Shown here piece by piece: positions 16,118 to 24,688 of a DNA stretch of 64,000 nucleotides (the first letter of the stretch is position 1; every line of letters begins with the position of its first letter). The notes under the pieces are model-generated. The model worked only from the letters and a program-made list of their open reading frames with translations. It made no database searches and was not told where the DNA came from. The stretch comes from Bordetella genomosp. 9 (lineage in GTDB: Bacteria; Pseudomonadota; Gammaproteobacteria; Burkholderiales; Burkholderiaceae_B), in contig NZ_NEVJ01000003.1 of NCBI RefSeq assembly GCF_002261425.1, forward strand, positions 1,178,001-1,242,000, in the 5' to 3' direction. The position numbers and the translations under genes are program-made.

Positions 16118-16855
16118 TCAAACCTGCGCCATCCCGCCGTCGACGGCCAGTTCAGCGCCAGTCGTGAAGCTGCTGTCGTCGCTTGCAAGGAAAAGCGCCG
16201 CTGCGGCGACCTCCTCAGCCCTGCCCAGGCGGCCGAGCGGGATGAGTTTGGTGAGCGTATCGCGTACCTCGTCCGAAGCCGCATCGAACATCGCGGTATC
16301 GATCGGCCCAGGACTGACGACGTTGACGCGGATACCCTTGGGGGCCAGTTCATTCGCCCACGTGCGGGCGAACGAACGCACCGCGGCCTTGCTGGCGCCG
16401 TAGACGCCATAACCCTTGGTGCCGATCGCATCGGCGATCGAGCCGATGAGCACGACCGCCGCACCCGCCGGCATGAGCTCGACGGCGCCTTGCGCGGCGA
16501 AAACCAGCGCGCGTACGTTCAGGCCGAAGGTCCTATCGAAATGATCCTCGTCGATGCCGCCCAGCGGCGCGAATTCCGAAATGCCGGCATTGAACACCAG
16601 GACGTCGATCCGCCCCGCTTCCGAGCGGACCTTGGCGAAGACCTGCTCAAGATCGGAGAGACTCCCTGCATCGGCGCGGACGGTACGAATGCCGCCTTTA
16701 TCCTGCTCCGGTGACAGGTTTGAAGTGCTTTCCGTGGCCGTGCGGCTGGTCGCGTAGACCTGCGCGCCTTCGCCCGCGAATCGCTGTGCGATGGCCCCAC
16801 CTATGCCGCTGCCTCCGCCGATTACGACGGCCACCTTGTTCGCCAGTTTGCTCAT
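16118..16855 (-). CDS. SDR family oxidoreductase
   Basis: A 245-residue classical short-chain dehydrogenase with a complete motif set: VVIGGGSGIGGAIAQRF, the FNAGISEF strand, the catalytic serine in VVLIGSIAD, YGVYGASKAAVRSFART, and the C-terminal VDGGMAQV. Arginine after strand 2 (YATSRTATES) favours NADP(H). It is divergent from an HxlR regulator gene 97 nt away, its probable controller. The intergenic region contains a possible minus-strand promoter (TTGACC, 16 bp, TATCAT). The substrate is unknown. Confidence 0.92.
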   Translation of the reverse strand: MSKLANKVAVVIGGGSGIGGAIAQRFAGEGAQVYATSRTATESTSNLSPEQDKGGIRTVRADAGSLSDLEQVFAKVRSEAGRIDVLVFNAGISEFAPLGGIDEDHFDRTFGLNVRALVFAAQGAVELMPAGAAVVLIGSIADAIGTKGYGVYGASKAAVRSFARTWANELAPKGIRVNVVSPGPIDTAMFDAASDEVRDTLTKLIPLGRLGRAEEVAAAALFLASDDSSFTTGAELAVDGGMAQV

Positions 16856-16952
16856 ATGAACCTCGTCTGAAATTGATGAGGCTCATGATATACAGATTAT
16901 ACTTACGGTCAATTACGCACCATATATAGCCTAGATATCACCGAGTAAACCT

Positions 16953-17402
16953 ATGTCTGACACTCTCCCACAGATACCCGTCGAGGTGAGTACGGCGCAT
17001 CAGTTGGAACATTGCGTCGAGGAAGAGGCGCTGATCGATGCCCAAAGGACGCGGCCGATCCTGGAACACATCGCCAACAAGTGGTCGGTGCTGATCCTGA
17101 CCGTTCTCTGCTCGAGGCCGTCGCGTTTCAACCAGATCATGCGCCGTCTCGACGGCATCACGCACAAGGCGCTCGCCGATGCGCTGAAGCGCCTGGAGCG
17201 CAACGGCCTGGTTCGACGAGAAGTGCTGCCTACGACGCCTGTCGGCGTCGAATACACGATCACGCCGCTCGGACGCTCGCTCCAACCGCCTTTCGCCGCG
17301 CTCTACGATTGGGCGCTGACGTACGGCCCCCAACTGGAACGCGCTCAAGCGGAATACGACCGCGCGCGGGACGACGGGACGACGCGCGCCAGCGCTGCTT
17401 GA
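16953..17402 (+). CDS. HxlR-type winged-helix regulator
   Basis: A 149-residue regulator of the HxlR family. The core reads PILEHIANKWSVLILTVLCS, RPSRFNQIMRRLDGITHKAL, ALKRLERNGLVRREVLPTTP and VGVEYTITPLGRSL, with the usual W-x-x-x-I-L helix, G-I-[ST]-x-K/R recognition helix and wing. Cysteines are at positions 26 and 53; HxlR members often sense quinones or aldehydes through cysteines. It is divergent from the SDR gene. Confidence 0.92.
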   Translation: MSDTLPQIPVEVSTAHQLEHCVEEEALIDAQRTRPILEHIANKWSVLILTVLCSRPSRFNQIMRRLDGITHKALADALKRLERNGLVRREVLPTTPVGVEYTITPLGRSLQPPFAALYDWALTYGPQLERAQAEYDRARDDGTTRASAA

Positions 17403-17516
17403 TCCCGATGGCGGCTGAGCGGCACTTGATCAAGCAGCAAAGTCGTCTCCTCAATGCGCGCAAAACGGCCATCGGATCACGCCGTGCGAACACGGATACT
17501 TCCTGGCGAAACCGGC

Positions 17517-18509
17517 CTATAGACCCGCGTATACCATCTTCGTGAACTGATCGCCGTTGAACACGAAATTGCCCCATTTGGCATCGAAAGCGACCGTAGG
17601 TTTGGCGGCGACGATTTCGTCGAGCGATTTTCCCTGTTGTTTCAGCGCGGCCACGCTGTTGCGGACGGCAACCAGCATGTCGCGGAATTCGATCAGCTGA
17701 GCACGCCTGCCGACAGGCCCGTGACCGGGGATGACGATGGTGTGATCCGTCGTGCGCGCGACAGCCTCGTTGGCCCAATGGATCGCGCCGTCGATGTTGC
17801 CGCCGTCTTCGTTGTCTATATACGGATAGAACCCATTCCAGAAGGTGTCTCCCAAAGCGAGTACGTCCGCCTGCCTGAAATAGACCCAGAGGTCGCCGTC
17901 GGTATGACCACCGCCGAAGTTTTCCACGTCGATTTCGGTTCCTGCGAACGTGAAGGTCTTCTTGTGGTTGACCAATAGCGTCGGCCGCGCTTCCACTGGA
18001 ACGGGATAGAAGGTCCAGTTCCATGCATTGACGTGTGTCTTTTCGCTCAGGTGCTTCAGCGTATTCCCGTGCGAAACGATGGTGGCCCCAGCCGCATGCA
18101 TCCATCCATCGCCATCGGTGTGATCCCAGTGCCAATGCGTGTTCACCACGTATCTCAGCGGTGATGAACGGATTTTGTCCAATGCAGCCTGCAGCTTGTC
18201 GTGCGACTTGCTGATGCCGGCGTCCACGAGGAACTTGCCTTCCTTTCCGGACAGAACGGTAATGTTGCCACCGGAGCCCATCACCACCGAGATGTCCCCG
18301 CGCAAAGGTTCGATCGTGAGATCCGAATCAGCACGTCGCAGGTATCGGGCGCCCGCACCCGTGTGGAAATAGTCATCGGGCGCCGTCGCCTGGCTGCTGG
18401 AAGATAAGGCCGTCTGGGCGGTCAGTAGCAAGCCAGCGGCAATGGAGATCGATACCAGCAAGAGCCGGCTCGGCTTTTTCACGAATGATTGGATAGGGAG
18501 ACGAGACAT
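17517..18509 (-). CDS. Exported metallo-beta-lactamase-fold hydrolase
   Basis: A protein of about 330 residues with an N-terminal signal sequence (SRLLLVSISIAAGLLLTAQT) and an MBL-fold domain. The metal ligands are in VVNTHWHWDHTDGDG (HxHxDH, with a Trp between), with the later ligands in the GGGHTDGDL region, GDTFWNG and IPGHGPVGRR. Similar exported MBL proteins include penicillinase-like and quinoprotein-relay/SoxH-type enzymes, and several have no known substrate. I chose the ATG at 18509, which gives a normal signal peptide. It starts 8 nt after the stop of the cytosolic HD-domain gene, so the two are co-transcribed. Confidence 0.88.
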   Translation of the reverse strand: MSRLPIQSFVKKPSRLLLVSISIAAGLLLTAQTALSSSSQATAPDDYFHTGAGARYLRRADSDLTIEPLRGDISVVMGSGGNITVLSGKEGKFLVDAGISKSHDKLQAALDKIRSSPLRYVVNTHWHWDHTDGDGWMHAAGATIVSHGNTLKHLSEKTHVNAWNWTFYPVPVEARPTLLVNHKKTFTFAGTEIDVENFGGGHTDGDLWVYFRQADVLALGDTFWNGFYPYIDNEDGGNIDGAIHWANEAVARTTDHTIVIPGHGPVGRRAQLIEFRDMLVAVRNSVAALKQQGKSLDEIVAAKPTVAFDAKWGNFVFNGDQFTKMVYAGL

Positions 18510-18517
18510 GAGTTTCT

Positions 18518-19189
18518 TCAGGTAGTGGGAAATTCCCACGGGGAACTAAAAATGACGCTGCACAGGTTCACGCGCTCGAAGCCCGGGTCCTTGTATGCCA
18601 GGAAATCGTCGTTGAACGTGCCGAACGTCGTGCCCGGACGATGCTTCATGCCGTTGTAAAAGGCATCGATCATCCTGTCGGCGAAACAAGCGCCGCGAGG
18701 AAAGCCTGCGATAACCGCCGCGCGCTGTTCCTCGGTAAAGTCGTCAAAGCCCCGTCCCGCCACGTCCATCCCCGCTCCGGCCTGCACCAGCGAGATTTCG
18801 CCGTGCATGTGCTCGGGAATGCCCGGCGTCGTATGGAGCGCAACTGCGCTCCATACCTTCGCGACATCTGCCTCGTCGACGTGATGACTGCGCAGAAAAT
18901 CGCGCGCCGCGTTGGCGCCGTCAACTTCAAAACGCAATCCGCTTTCGCGATAGGCTGACGTCAAGCCGATATCGTGGAACATGGCCGCAACGTAGAGCAG
19001 CTCCGGATCGAAGGCGACATCCTTTCGTTTCCCCAGCAGCACGCCCCATAGATAGACCCGTGTCGAGTGGTTGAAAAGCAATTCGCTTTCGGTGTCGCGG
19101 ATGAGCTGTGCGACCTCGCGCGCCAGCCGGCTGTCGGGAATGATGACGCCGGCCATGTCGTTCGCCGGTGTTTCTTTATCCTGGTTCAT
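18518..19189 (-). CDS. HD-domain hydrolase, cytosolic (cyanamide-hydratase-like)
   Basis: A 223-residue HD-superfamily protein without signal peptide. The metal-binding residues fit LLFNHSTRVYLWG (first His), AAMFHDIGLTSAY (the HD pair) and SAVALHTTPGIPEHM (the following His). The arrangement and the FEVDGANAARDFL motif resemble fungal and bacterial cyanamide hydratase/DDI2-like HD proteins, which is a family-level hint only. Its exported paralogue is at 21830-22606; the two share FHD[IY]GLT, VDGANAAR and ALHTT. It is followed by the MBL gene and is divergent from the MocR regulator. Confidence 0.85.
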   Translation of the reverse strand: MNQDKETPANDMAGVIIPDSRLAREVAQLIRDTESELLFNHSTRVYLWGVLLGKRKDVAFDPELLYVAAMFHDIGLTSAYRESGLRFEVDGANAARDFLRSHHVDEADVAKVWSAVALHTTPGIPEHMHGEISLVQAGAGMDVAGRGFDDFTEEQRAAVIAGFPRGACFADRMIDAFYNGMKHRPGTTFGTFNDDFLAYKDPGFERVNLCSVIFSSPWEFPTT

Positions 19190-19370
19190 CAGGTGCCTCG
19201 AGCGATGAATAGCGGTCGGTTTCCGCGACACGCTGGACTTCCGGAGGGCGCCGCTTGGTCCGCAGACATCGCATGCGAATGCTCCGGCAGCGCCACCCCG
19301 GCAAAGTTACGCTGCCCTTGAGTCATGCAAAAGACCCAAGTTCGAACAATCCGAATGTACTATCGCGTCC

Positions 19371-20780
19371 ATGAGCAAGCTTTCCGTCGGCCTCGACCGC
19401 TCGGGGCGTATTTCTCTATCGGCGCAAATCTACGGCTCGATTCGAGACGCGATCGGGTCGGGCCAGCTTGCCGCCGGCGCGCGGCTGCCCTCCTGGTCGG
19501 ATCTGGCCGCCCAGCTCGGAGTGTCCCGGGGCACGGTGCGGGCCGCCTATGAACGTCTGATCGACGAGCAGTACGCGATCGGCCTGGGCGCGGCGGGCAC
19601 CCGGGTCGCCGCGCGGCCCTCGCCAGCGACGACCGGGTGGTCGCCCGAGACGCCGCCGCTGCCTGATCTGTTCTACGACTTCAATGCGGCGCCTTTGGCA
19701 TTTCAAATGGGTGTGCCCGCCCAGGACGCCTTTCCATTCAAGCTCTGGTCACGCATACAGGCGCGCGCGGCGCGCCGCGCAGCGGCAACTCCGGTCGGCT
19801 ACCCCGATCCCCGTGGCGAACCGGACTTGCGACAGGAGATCGCGGCGTATCTTGGTGTCTCACGCGGGCTTCGATGCAGCCCGTCCCAGGTCTTCATCAC
19901 GGCAGGTTTCTCCGGCGCGCTCAATCTCGCGATTCGTGCCCTGCGCGTGGAAGGCGGACACGCCTGGATGGAAGACCCTGGATTCCCGCTCACGCGTACG
20001 GCGCTCGGGCTGGCGGGAATGACCGTGGCGGGCGTGCCGGTGGACACGGACGGGCTCGATGTCGACGCAGGCATCCGGATCGCCCCCGAAGCCGTCCTCG
20101 CGGTGGTGACGCCGGGCCAGCAGGCCCCGCTCGGGATGACGATGTCCCTCGCCCGACGGATGTCACTGCTCGGCTGGGCCAGACGACACGACGCCTGGAT
20201 CGTCGAAGACGATTATCTCGGCGAGTTGCAGCTGAAAGGACGGGCCGCGCCGGCATTGGCCTCGCTGGATCAGGACGGACGGGTGCTGCACGCCGGGACC
20301 TTCAGCAAAACGATCAACCCGGCGCTGCGCCTGGGGTTTCTCATTGTCCCGCCGGCCATGGCACGCCACTTCGACGACGTCGCGGCGTGCCTGTCCCCCG
20401 CCCCGGCCGCGGCCGTGCAGCACGCCGTGACCGAGTTCATGCACGACGGACACTATCTGCGCCATCTGCGTCGAATGAAACGCCTCTACACCGCGCGGCA
20501 GGAAGCGCTCGTCCGTTGCCTGAAGGAGCAGGACTCGGAGTCGCTGAGGGTGCAAGCCGCCGCCGGGATGACCGTCGTGGCCGCGCTTCCCCAATCCGCG
20601 TCGGACGTCGATATCGCCTCGCGGGCGCGCGCTTTCGGGCTGGCCCCGGTGCCGCTTTCACCTTGGTACGCGGGCGATAAAAGGCAGCAGGGGCTACTGC
20701 TCGGCGTGACGAATCTGGATGAAAGAACCCTGCCGGCCAACTGTTCCCGCCTGCAGGAAATCGCTCGTGGGCACCACTGA
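19371..20780 (+). CDS. MocR/PdxR-type GntR regulator with aminotransferase domain
   Basis: A 469-residue regulator. Residues 10-80 form the GntR winged helix (LPSWSDLAAQLGVSRGTVRA). Residues 110-469 form a fold-type I aminotransferase domain that binds pyridoxal phosphate: the lysine is in HAGTFSKTINPALRLGF, with the VTPGQQAPLGMTMSLARR and VEDDYLGEL (Asp that holds the pyridine N) segments. MocR proteins respond to PLP adducts of amines or amino acids. It sits between the two HD-domain gene sets and is divergent from one of them, so it is the natural candidate to control both. Confidence 0.93.
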   Translation: MSKLSVGLDRSGRISLSAQIYGSIRDAIGSGQLAAGARLPSWSDLAAQLGVSRGTVRAAYERLIDEQYAIGLGAAGTRVAARPSPATTGWSPETPPLPDLFYDFNAAPLAFQMGVPAQDAFPFKLWSRIQARAARRAAATPVGYPDPRGEPDLRQEIAAYLGVSRGLRCSPSQVFITAGFSGALNLAIRALRVEGGHAWMEDPGFPLTRTALGLAGMTVAGVPVDTDGLDVDAGIRIAPEAVLAVVTPGQQAPLGMTMSLARRMSLLGWARRHDAWIVEDDYLGELQLKGRAAPALASLDQDGRVLHAGTFSKTINPALRLGFLIVPPAMARHFDDVAACLSPAPAAAVQHAVTEFMHDGHYLRHLRRMKRLYTARQEALVRCLKEQDSESLRVQAAAGMTVVAALPQSASDVDIASRARAFGLAPVPLSPWYAGDKRQQGLLLGVTNLDERTLPANCSRLQEIARGHH

Positions 20781-20899
20781 CGGACCCGCGACATCTGCTT
20801 TGCCACCGCTTCTTGGTACAGTGAAAATGTTCATTCCTGGTGCTTTTGCACGCCCGCGTGTCACACGACAATGCGGTAAAGCAAAGGAGCCAGACTTCC

Positions 20900-21316
20900 A
20901 TGAATATTCAATCCATCGCAAGAGCCGCCTGCACAGCCATGGCCGTTGGCATCGCCGTGCCTGCCTTGGCGCACGGTGGGACTGAAACCGTCACGCCGAA
21001 CTTTCAACACGCCATTCCCAACATCCCCGGCAAGGCCTTGACCGCCGTCGTCGTCGACTATGCACCCGGTGCGGCGTCTTCAGCGCACACGCATGCGGGC
21101 TCGGCCTTCATCTATGCCTATGTCGTATCGGGCGAGATCGAGTCACAGGTCGATGACGGTCCGAAGCGTGTCTACCATGCCGGCGAGAGCTTCTTCGAAG
21201 CGCCCGGCGCCGTTCATCGTATAAGCCGCAACGCGAGCGGAACAAGGCCTGCAAAGTTGCTCGCCGTGTTCGTCGCGGACAGCGACGACAAAACCTTGAC
21301 CACTCCCATCAAGTAA
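20900..21316 (+). CDS. Exported cupin-domain protein
   Basis: A 138-residue protein with a signal peptide (ARAACTAMAVGIAVPALA-H) and a single cupin barrel. Metal-ligand positions fit the two cupin motifs: SSAHTHAGSAFIYAYVVSGE and FFEAPGAVHRISRNAS. It is periplasmic by prediction. GGAGCC lies upstream of the ATG. It is 20 nt upstream of the AhpD-like gene, so they are probably one transcript with the exported HD protein. No substrate is known; single-domain exported cupins often bind small organic ligands or act as isomerases or dioxygenases. Confidence 0.87.
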   Translation: MNIQSIARAACTAMAVGIAVPALAHGGTETVTPNFQHAIPNIPGKALTAVVVDYAPGAASSAHTHAGSAFIYAYVVSGEIESQVDDGPKRVYHAGESFFEAPGAVHRISRNASGTRPAKLLAVFVADSDDKTLTTPIK

Positions 21317-21336
21317 TCCCCTCAAGGAGTCACATC

Positions 21337-21792
21337 ATGAGCAAGCGCCTGGACTACACACAGATTTCGCCCGCGGGCGTCAAAGCCCTCGGCGGCGTCT
21401 ACGGCTACGTCATGCAGAGCGGCCTGTCGCCGGTTGTCGTCGACCTGGCCTACCTGCGCGTATCGCAGATCAACAACTGCGCGTATTGCCTGGACATGCA
21501 CACGCGCGATTTGATATCAAAAGGCGCAGCGATCGAAAAACTGGCCTTGGTGCAGGCGTGGCGGGAAGGAGGCGATCTCTTCGATCCCCGCGAGCGCGCG
21601 GCACTCGCGTGGGCGGAATCGGTCACGCTGGTCGCGCAGACCGGCGTGCCGGACGCCGCCTACGAGGCTGCCCGCGCCGTGTTCAACGAACGCGAACTGG
21701 TCGACCTGACCATCGCCATCGGTTTGATGAATACCTATAACCGTATGGCCATCAGCTTCCGAAACACCCCACAGGCCGTGATGAAACAGTAA
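21337..21792 (+). CDS. Carboxymuconolactone decarboxylase-family (AhpD-like) protein
   Basis: A 151-residue all-helical protein with the AhpD core motif CAYCLDMHTRDLISKGA, where the CxxC-plus-His triad gives alkyl-hydroperoxidase or disulfide-relay activity. Also seen are ERAALAWAESVTLVAQTGVP and ELVDLTIAIGLMNTYNRMAI, standard for the CMD family. It has no signal peptide. GGAGTCACATC precedes the ATG. It is sandwiched between two exported proteins in a probable operon (20900-22606). Confidence 0.92.
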   Translation: MSKRLDYTQISPAGVKALGGVYGYVMQSGLSPVVVDLAYLRVSQINNCAYCLDMHTRDLISKGAAIEKLALVQAWREGGDLFDPRERAALAWAESVTLVAQTGVPDAAYEAARAVFNERELVDLTIAIGLMNTYNRMAISFRNTPQAVMKQ

Positions 21793-21829
21793 AGGCATGC
21801 GGGTTCTCGGCATCTTGAAAAGGAATTGG

Positions 21830-22606
21830 ATGATGAAGATCGCTCGCGCCATGGGATCGGCTTGCGCCGTGCTCTTAATTCTTGTGCTGGGCTTCATTCA
21901 AGCGTCGGACGTGCGTGCCGCCGACCGTGCACTTGCACCGGATCACCAGCGTTCGGAAACGGCGGATCGGACGCCCGCCATGGCGATCCCCGACAGCGCA
22001 CTGGCACGCGACGCTGCTCAATACATACGTGATTCGGAAGGAAAATTCCTTTTCGAGCATTCGATGCGGGTCTACTATTGGGCGGCCTTGACGGCGCAAC
22101 GAAATGGCCTTTCCTACGACCCGCAGCTTTTGTACGTCGCAGCAATGTTCCATGATTACGGCCTGACGGCGCACTACGCACAGAGCCATCTGCGATACGA
22201 GGTGGATGGCGCGAACGCTGCTCGCGAATTCCTGCGTCGCCACGGCGTACCGGAGGCCACGAGCGAGCAGGTCTGGCTTGCGATTGCGCTGCATACGACG
22301 AACGGTATCCCCGCGCACGTCTCACCGCTGGCCACACTGATCGCACAGGGCGCAAACATGGATCTGGTGGGCGCCGGCTACGACGATTTCACCGCCGAGC
22401 AGCGAGATGCCGTCGAGAAGACCTATCCTCACCCGTCCGACTTCGCCGAGGTTTTCATGCGTGCCTTATACGACAGCCTCAAGCATCGGCCTGAAACCAC
22501 GCAGGGCACCGGCCTGGCGGACGTCATGGCCTATGAGGATCCCAAGTTCGTCCGTAGAGACTTCAGCGCGCTCATGCGCAATTCTCATTGGGCCGCAAGG
22601 AAATGA
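21830..22606 (+). CDS. HD-domain hydrolase, exported paralogue
   Basis: A protein of about 258 residues with a signal sequence (GSACAVLLILVLGFIQASDV, cleavage near VRAA) and the same HD domain as the protein at 18518-19189. The ligands fit FLFEHSMRVYYWA, AAMFHDYGLTAHY and AIALHTTNGIPAH, with VDGANAAREFLRR and GAGYDDFTAEQRDA conserved between the pair. I chose the ATG at 21830 after AAAAGGAATTGG; an ATG at 21797 would add 11 residues. An exported cyanamide-hydratase-like HD protein is unusual, as most family members are cytosolic. Confidence 0.85.
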   Translation: MMKIARAMGSACAVLLILVLGFIQASDVRAADRALAPDHQRSETADRTPAMAIPDSALARDAAQYIRDSEGKFLFEHSMRVYYWAALTAQRNGLSYDPQLLYVAAMFHDYGLTAHYAQSHLRYEVDGANAAREFLRRHGVPEATSEQVWLAIALHTTNGIPAHVSPLATLIAQGANMDLVGAGYDDFTAEQRDAVEKTYPHPSDFAEVFMRALYDSLKHRPETTQGTGLADVMAYEDPKFVRRDFSALMRNSHWAARK

Positions 22607-22645
22607 GAACCGAATAACGTGATAGTCCTTTTCCCAGCCATGCCG

Positions 22646-23263
22646 TCACTCAGCCTTCGCCAACAAGGCCTTGACGGCCATTTCGGTGTTGACGATCGCG
22701 GTCTTCGCCGCATCGGGTCCGAGAACCGTGCCTTCGACGCGCACTACTTCAACGTCTGTCAGGCCGATGAAACCGAGCAGGTGCAGCAGATAGTTGGTCT
22801 GAAAGTCGAACGGCGCCCAGGCACCTTCCGAGAACACGCCGCCAGCAGCGGTAACGAGATAGACCTTTTTGCCGGTCAGCAGGCCCTTGGGGCCAGTATC
22901 GCCATAGCCGAAAGTGACGCGCGGCCAGGTGACGTGGTCGAACCACGCCTTGAGCTGCGACGGCAGGCCGAAGTTGATCATGCCCGAACCGAGCACGATC
23001 ACATCGGCCGCCTTCAACTCATCCACGAGCGTCTGGGCGACCTTCACCGCTTCCACCTGTTCCGGCGTGCGATCTTCTGGCGCCGTGATCCGGCCTTGGA
23101 TGTAGGCCGGCGTGATGTGCGGCGGTGGATTCGCGGCGAGATCGCGCACGGTCAGCGGTCCGCCTGAGCGGGCCTGGATGTCTTCGGCGATTTCGGTAGC
23201 AAAGCGAGTGGAAAGGCTGTCAGCCCCGCGCGGGCTGGAAGTAATAAGCAAGACATGGCCCAT
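22646..23263 (-). CDS. azoR: FMN-dependent NADH-azoreductase
   Basis: A 205-residue flavodoxin-fold quinone/azo reductase. The FMN-phosphate loop is [17 protein letters not shown], the mid motif is [20 protein letters not shown] and the isoalloxazine region is [13 protein letters not shown], as in AzoR. These enzymes reduce quinones by two electrons and protect against electrophile stress. The ATG at 23263 follows TTGGAGCC. It is divergent from an HxlR regulator with an inverted repeat between (23292-23314), the same layout as the YodB/AzoR1 system of Firmicutes, although that comparison is analogy. Confidence 0.9.
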   Translation of the reverse strand: MGHVLLITSSPRGADSLSTRFATEIAEDIQARSGGPLTVRDLAANPPPHITPAYIQGRITAPEDRTPEQVEAVKVAQTLVDELKAADVIVLGSGMINFGLPSQLKAWFDHVTWPRVTFGYGDTGPKGLLTGKKVYLVTAAGGVFSEGAWAPFDFQTNYLLHLLGFIGLTDVEVVRVEGTVLGPDAAKTAIVNTEMAVKALLAKAE

Positions 23264-23291
23264 GACGGCTCCAAGGTATAAAACAATAACC

Positions 23292-23314
23292 AAGTCATTC
23301 AAAGAGCCTGACTT
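23292..23314. promoter_or_regulatory. Candidate HxlR operator between azoR and its regulator
   Basis: AAGTCA and TGACTT form a 6-bp inverted repeat with an 11-bp spacer, in the 73-nt gap between the divergent azoreductase and HxlR genes. GTATA (23276-23280) and TATAC (23323-23327) flank it as a further symmetric pair. Position and symmetry suggest a shared operator; no footprint can be shown here. Confidence 0.5.
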
Positions 23315-23372
23315 ACTGGTCTATACGAAGGATGGTATGGTTCCTGCCAACTCTCCACAAGAAGGCACACGC

Positions 23373-23816
23373 ATGTCACCTGGTCACACCAAGCAGCCTG
23401 CCGATAAGCCCTCACCTGACGATGGCGGCTGCCTGGCGACCCGCGAAATCCTGGATCGCATCGGCGACAAGTGGAGCCTCTACATCGTCGCCGTGCTGGC
23501 CGAAGGCCCCCGGCGCTTCAACGAATTGAAGCGTGGCATCGACGGCATTTCGCAGCGGATGCTGACCTTGACCTTGCGCGGGCTGGAACGCGACGGACTG
23601 ATCACGCGAACGATGTTCCCGACGATTCCTCCCCGTGTCGATTACGAACTCACCGACATGGGAAGAACGCTGTTGAAGCCCGTCATGGCGCTGGTCGACT
23701 GGGCGAACAAGCACCGATTCGCCATTGCCGAAGCACACCAACGTTTTGACGAAAAGCCGGAGGCCGATCAGGTCCTGATTCAGGACGTCGTCTACCAACG
23801 TCGATACTTGAAATGA
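23373..23816 (+). CDS. HxlR-type winged-helix regulator (azoR neighbour)
   Basis: A 147-residue HxlR regulator. The core is CLATREILDRIGDKWSLYIV, FNELKRGIDGISQRMLTLTL, RGLERDGLITRTMFPTIPPR and VDYELTDMGRTLL. It has a cysteine just before the first core helix (residue 20 or so), the position that senses quinones in several HxlR proteins; that is family knowledge and not shown here. The ATG at 23337 would add 12 residues. The stop overlaps the start of the YeeE gene (23813), so this regulator and the two YeeE-type genes are one unit. Confidence 0.9.
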   Translation: MSPGHTKQPADKPSPDDGGCLATREILDRIGDKWSLYIVAVLAEGPRRFNELKRGIDGISQRMLTLTLRGLERDGLITRTMFPTIPPRVDYELTDMGRTLLKPVMALVDWANKHRFAIAEAHQRFDEKPEADQVLIQDVVYQRRYLK

Positions 23817-24247
23817 ACATAGACTGGGTCCACTTCACACCACTTTCCGCCTTAAGCGGTGGCTTGTTGATCGGTCTCGCGGCAACACTGCTTGTACTTG
23901 GGAACGGTCGCATCGCTGGCGTCAGCGGCATTCTTGGCGGCCTCCTCGACACCACATCCGGCGATCGTGCATGGCGCGCGGCCTTCGTCATCGGGCTGTT
24001 CGCCGGGCCCTGGATATTCAAGCTGTTTTCGGCACTTCCGGCTATCACGATCACCGCGACGCCGCCCGTGCTCATCCTGGCGGGCCTGCTCGTTGGCTTC
24101 GGCACGCGTTACGCATCGGGCTGCACCAGCGGTCATGGCGTATGCGGCCTGTCCAGAGGTTCGATACGCTCGCTGGCCGCCACGGGGACGTTCATGGCGG
24201 CGGGTTTTCTCACCGTCTTCGTCATCCGCCGTTTATTGGGGCTTTGA
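23813..24247 (+). CDS. YeeE/YedE family membrane protein, first half
   Basis: A 144-residue membrane protein with about four helices of the YeeE/YedE (TsuA-like) sulfur-transport family. The signature is GLLVGFGTRYASGCTSGHGV followed by CGLSRGSIRSLAAT, in which the two cysteines line the path for thiosulfate in characterised members. It overlaps the HxlR stop by 4 nt and is followed 1 nt later by the second half, so the pair are translationally coupled. Confidence 0.92.
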   Translation: MNIDWVHFTPLSALSGGLLIGLAATLLVLGNGRIAGVSGILGGLLDTTSGDRAWRAAFVIGLFAGPWIFKLFSALPAITITATPPVLILAGLLVGFGTRYASGCTSGHGVCGLSRGSIRSLAATGTFMAAGFLTVFVIRRLLGL

Positions 24248-24248
24248 C

Positions 24249-24656
24249 ATGCTCAATTTCAACGCGCTGCTGGCTGGACTGATATTCGGCGTGGGACTGA
24301 TCGTGTCCGGCATGTCCGACCCTGCCAAAGTACTGGGCTTTCTTGATATCGCCGGCAATTGGGATCCGTCGCTGGCGTTTGTCATGGCCGGCGCAATCGC
24401 GATCGGCAGCATCGGCTTCGCGATTGCACGCAGACGCAAGCGCAGCCTACTCGGCGCGCCGATGTCTCTCCCCACCGCCACGCGCATCGACCGGCGCCTG
24501 ATCGCGGGTAGCGCCCTCTTCGGCGCCGGCTGGGGCCTCGCCGGTTTCTGTCCGGGACCAGCACTCGTGAATGCCGGCGCCGGCGACTACAAGGCAGTGC
24601 TATTCGTGATCGCAATGCTGGTCGGCATGAAGATTTTTTCCCTGGGCCGGCGATAG
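24249..24656 (+). CDS. YeeE/YedE family membrane protein, second half (DUF6691 type)
   Basis: A 135-residue membrane protein, partner of the preceding gene. It contains FGVGLIVSGMSDPAKVLGFL and GAGWGLAGFCPGPALVNAGA, the second-half YeeE signature with its cysteine. In single-chain YeeE proteins these two halves are fused; here they are separate adjacent genes, as is common in proteobacteria. The likely role is uptake of thiosulfate or another sulfur species. Confidence 0.9.
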   Translation: MLNFNALLAGLIFGVGLIVSGMSDPAKVLGFLDIAGNWDPSLAFVMAGAIAIGSIGFAIARRRKRSLLGAPMSLPTATRIDRRLIAGSALFGAGWGLAGFCPGPALVNAGAGDYKAVLFVIAMLVGMKIFSLGRR

Positions 24657-24688
24657 CGCCTGAACCACACTATCGAGGATGGAAGCTC

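Noticed and set aside
16856..16952. Operator shared by the two HxlR regulators
   Set aside because: Only a loose ACTTAC-GGTC similarity to the azoR/HxlR gap is seen, with one base of offset; not enough to call a common site.
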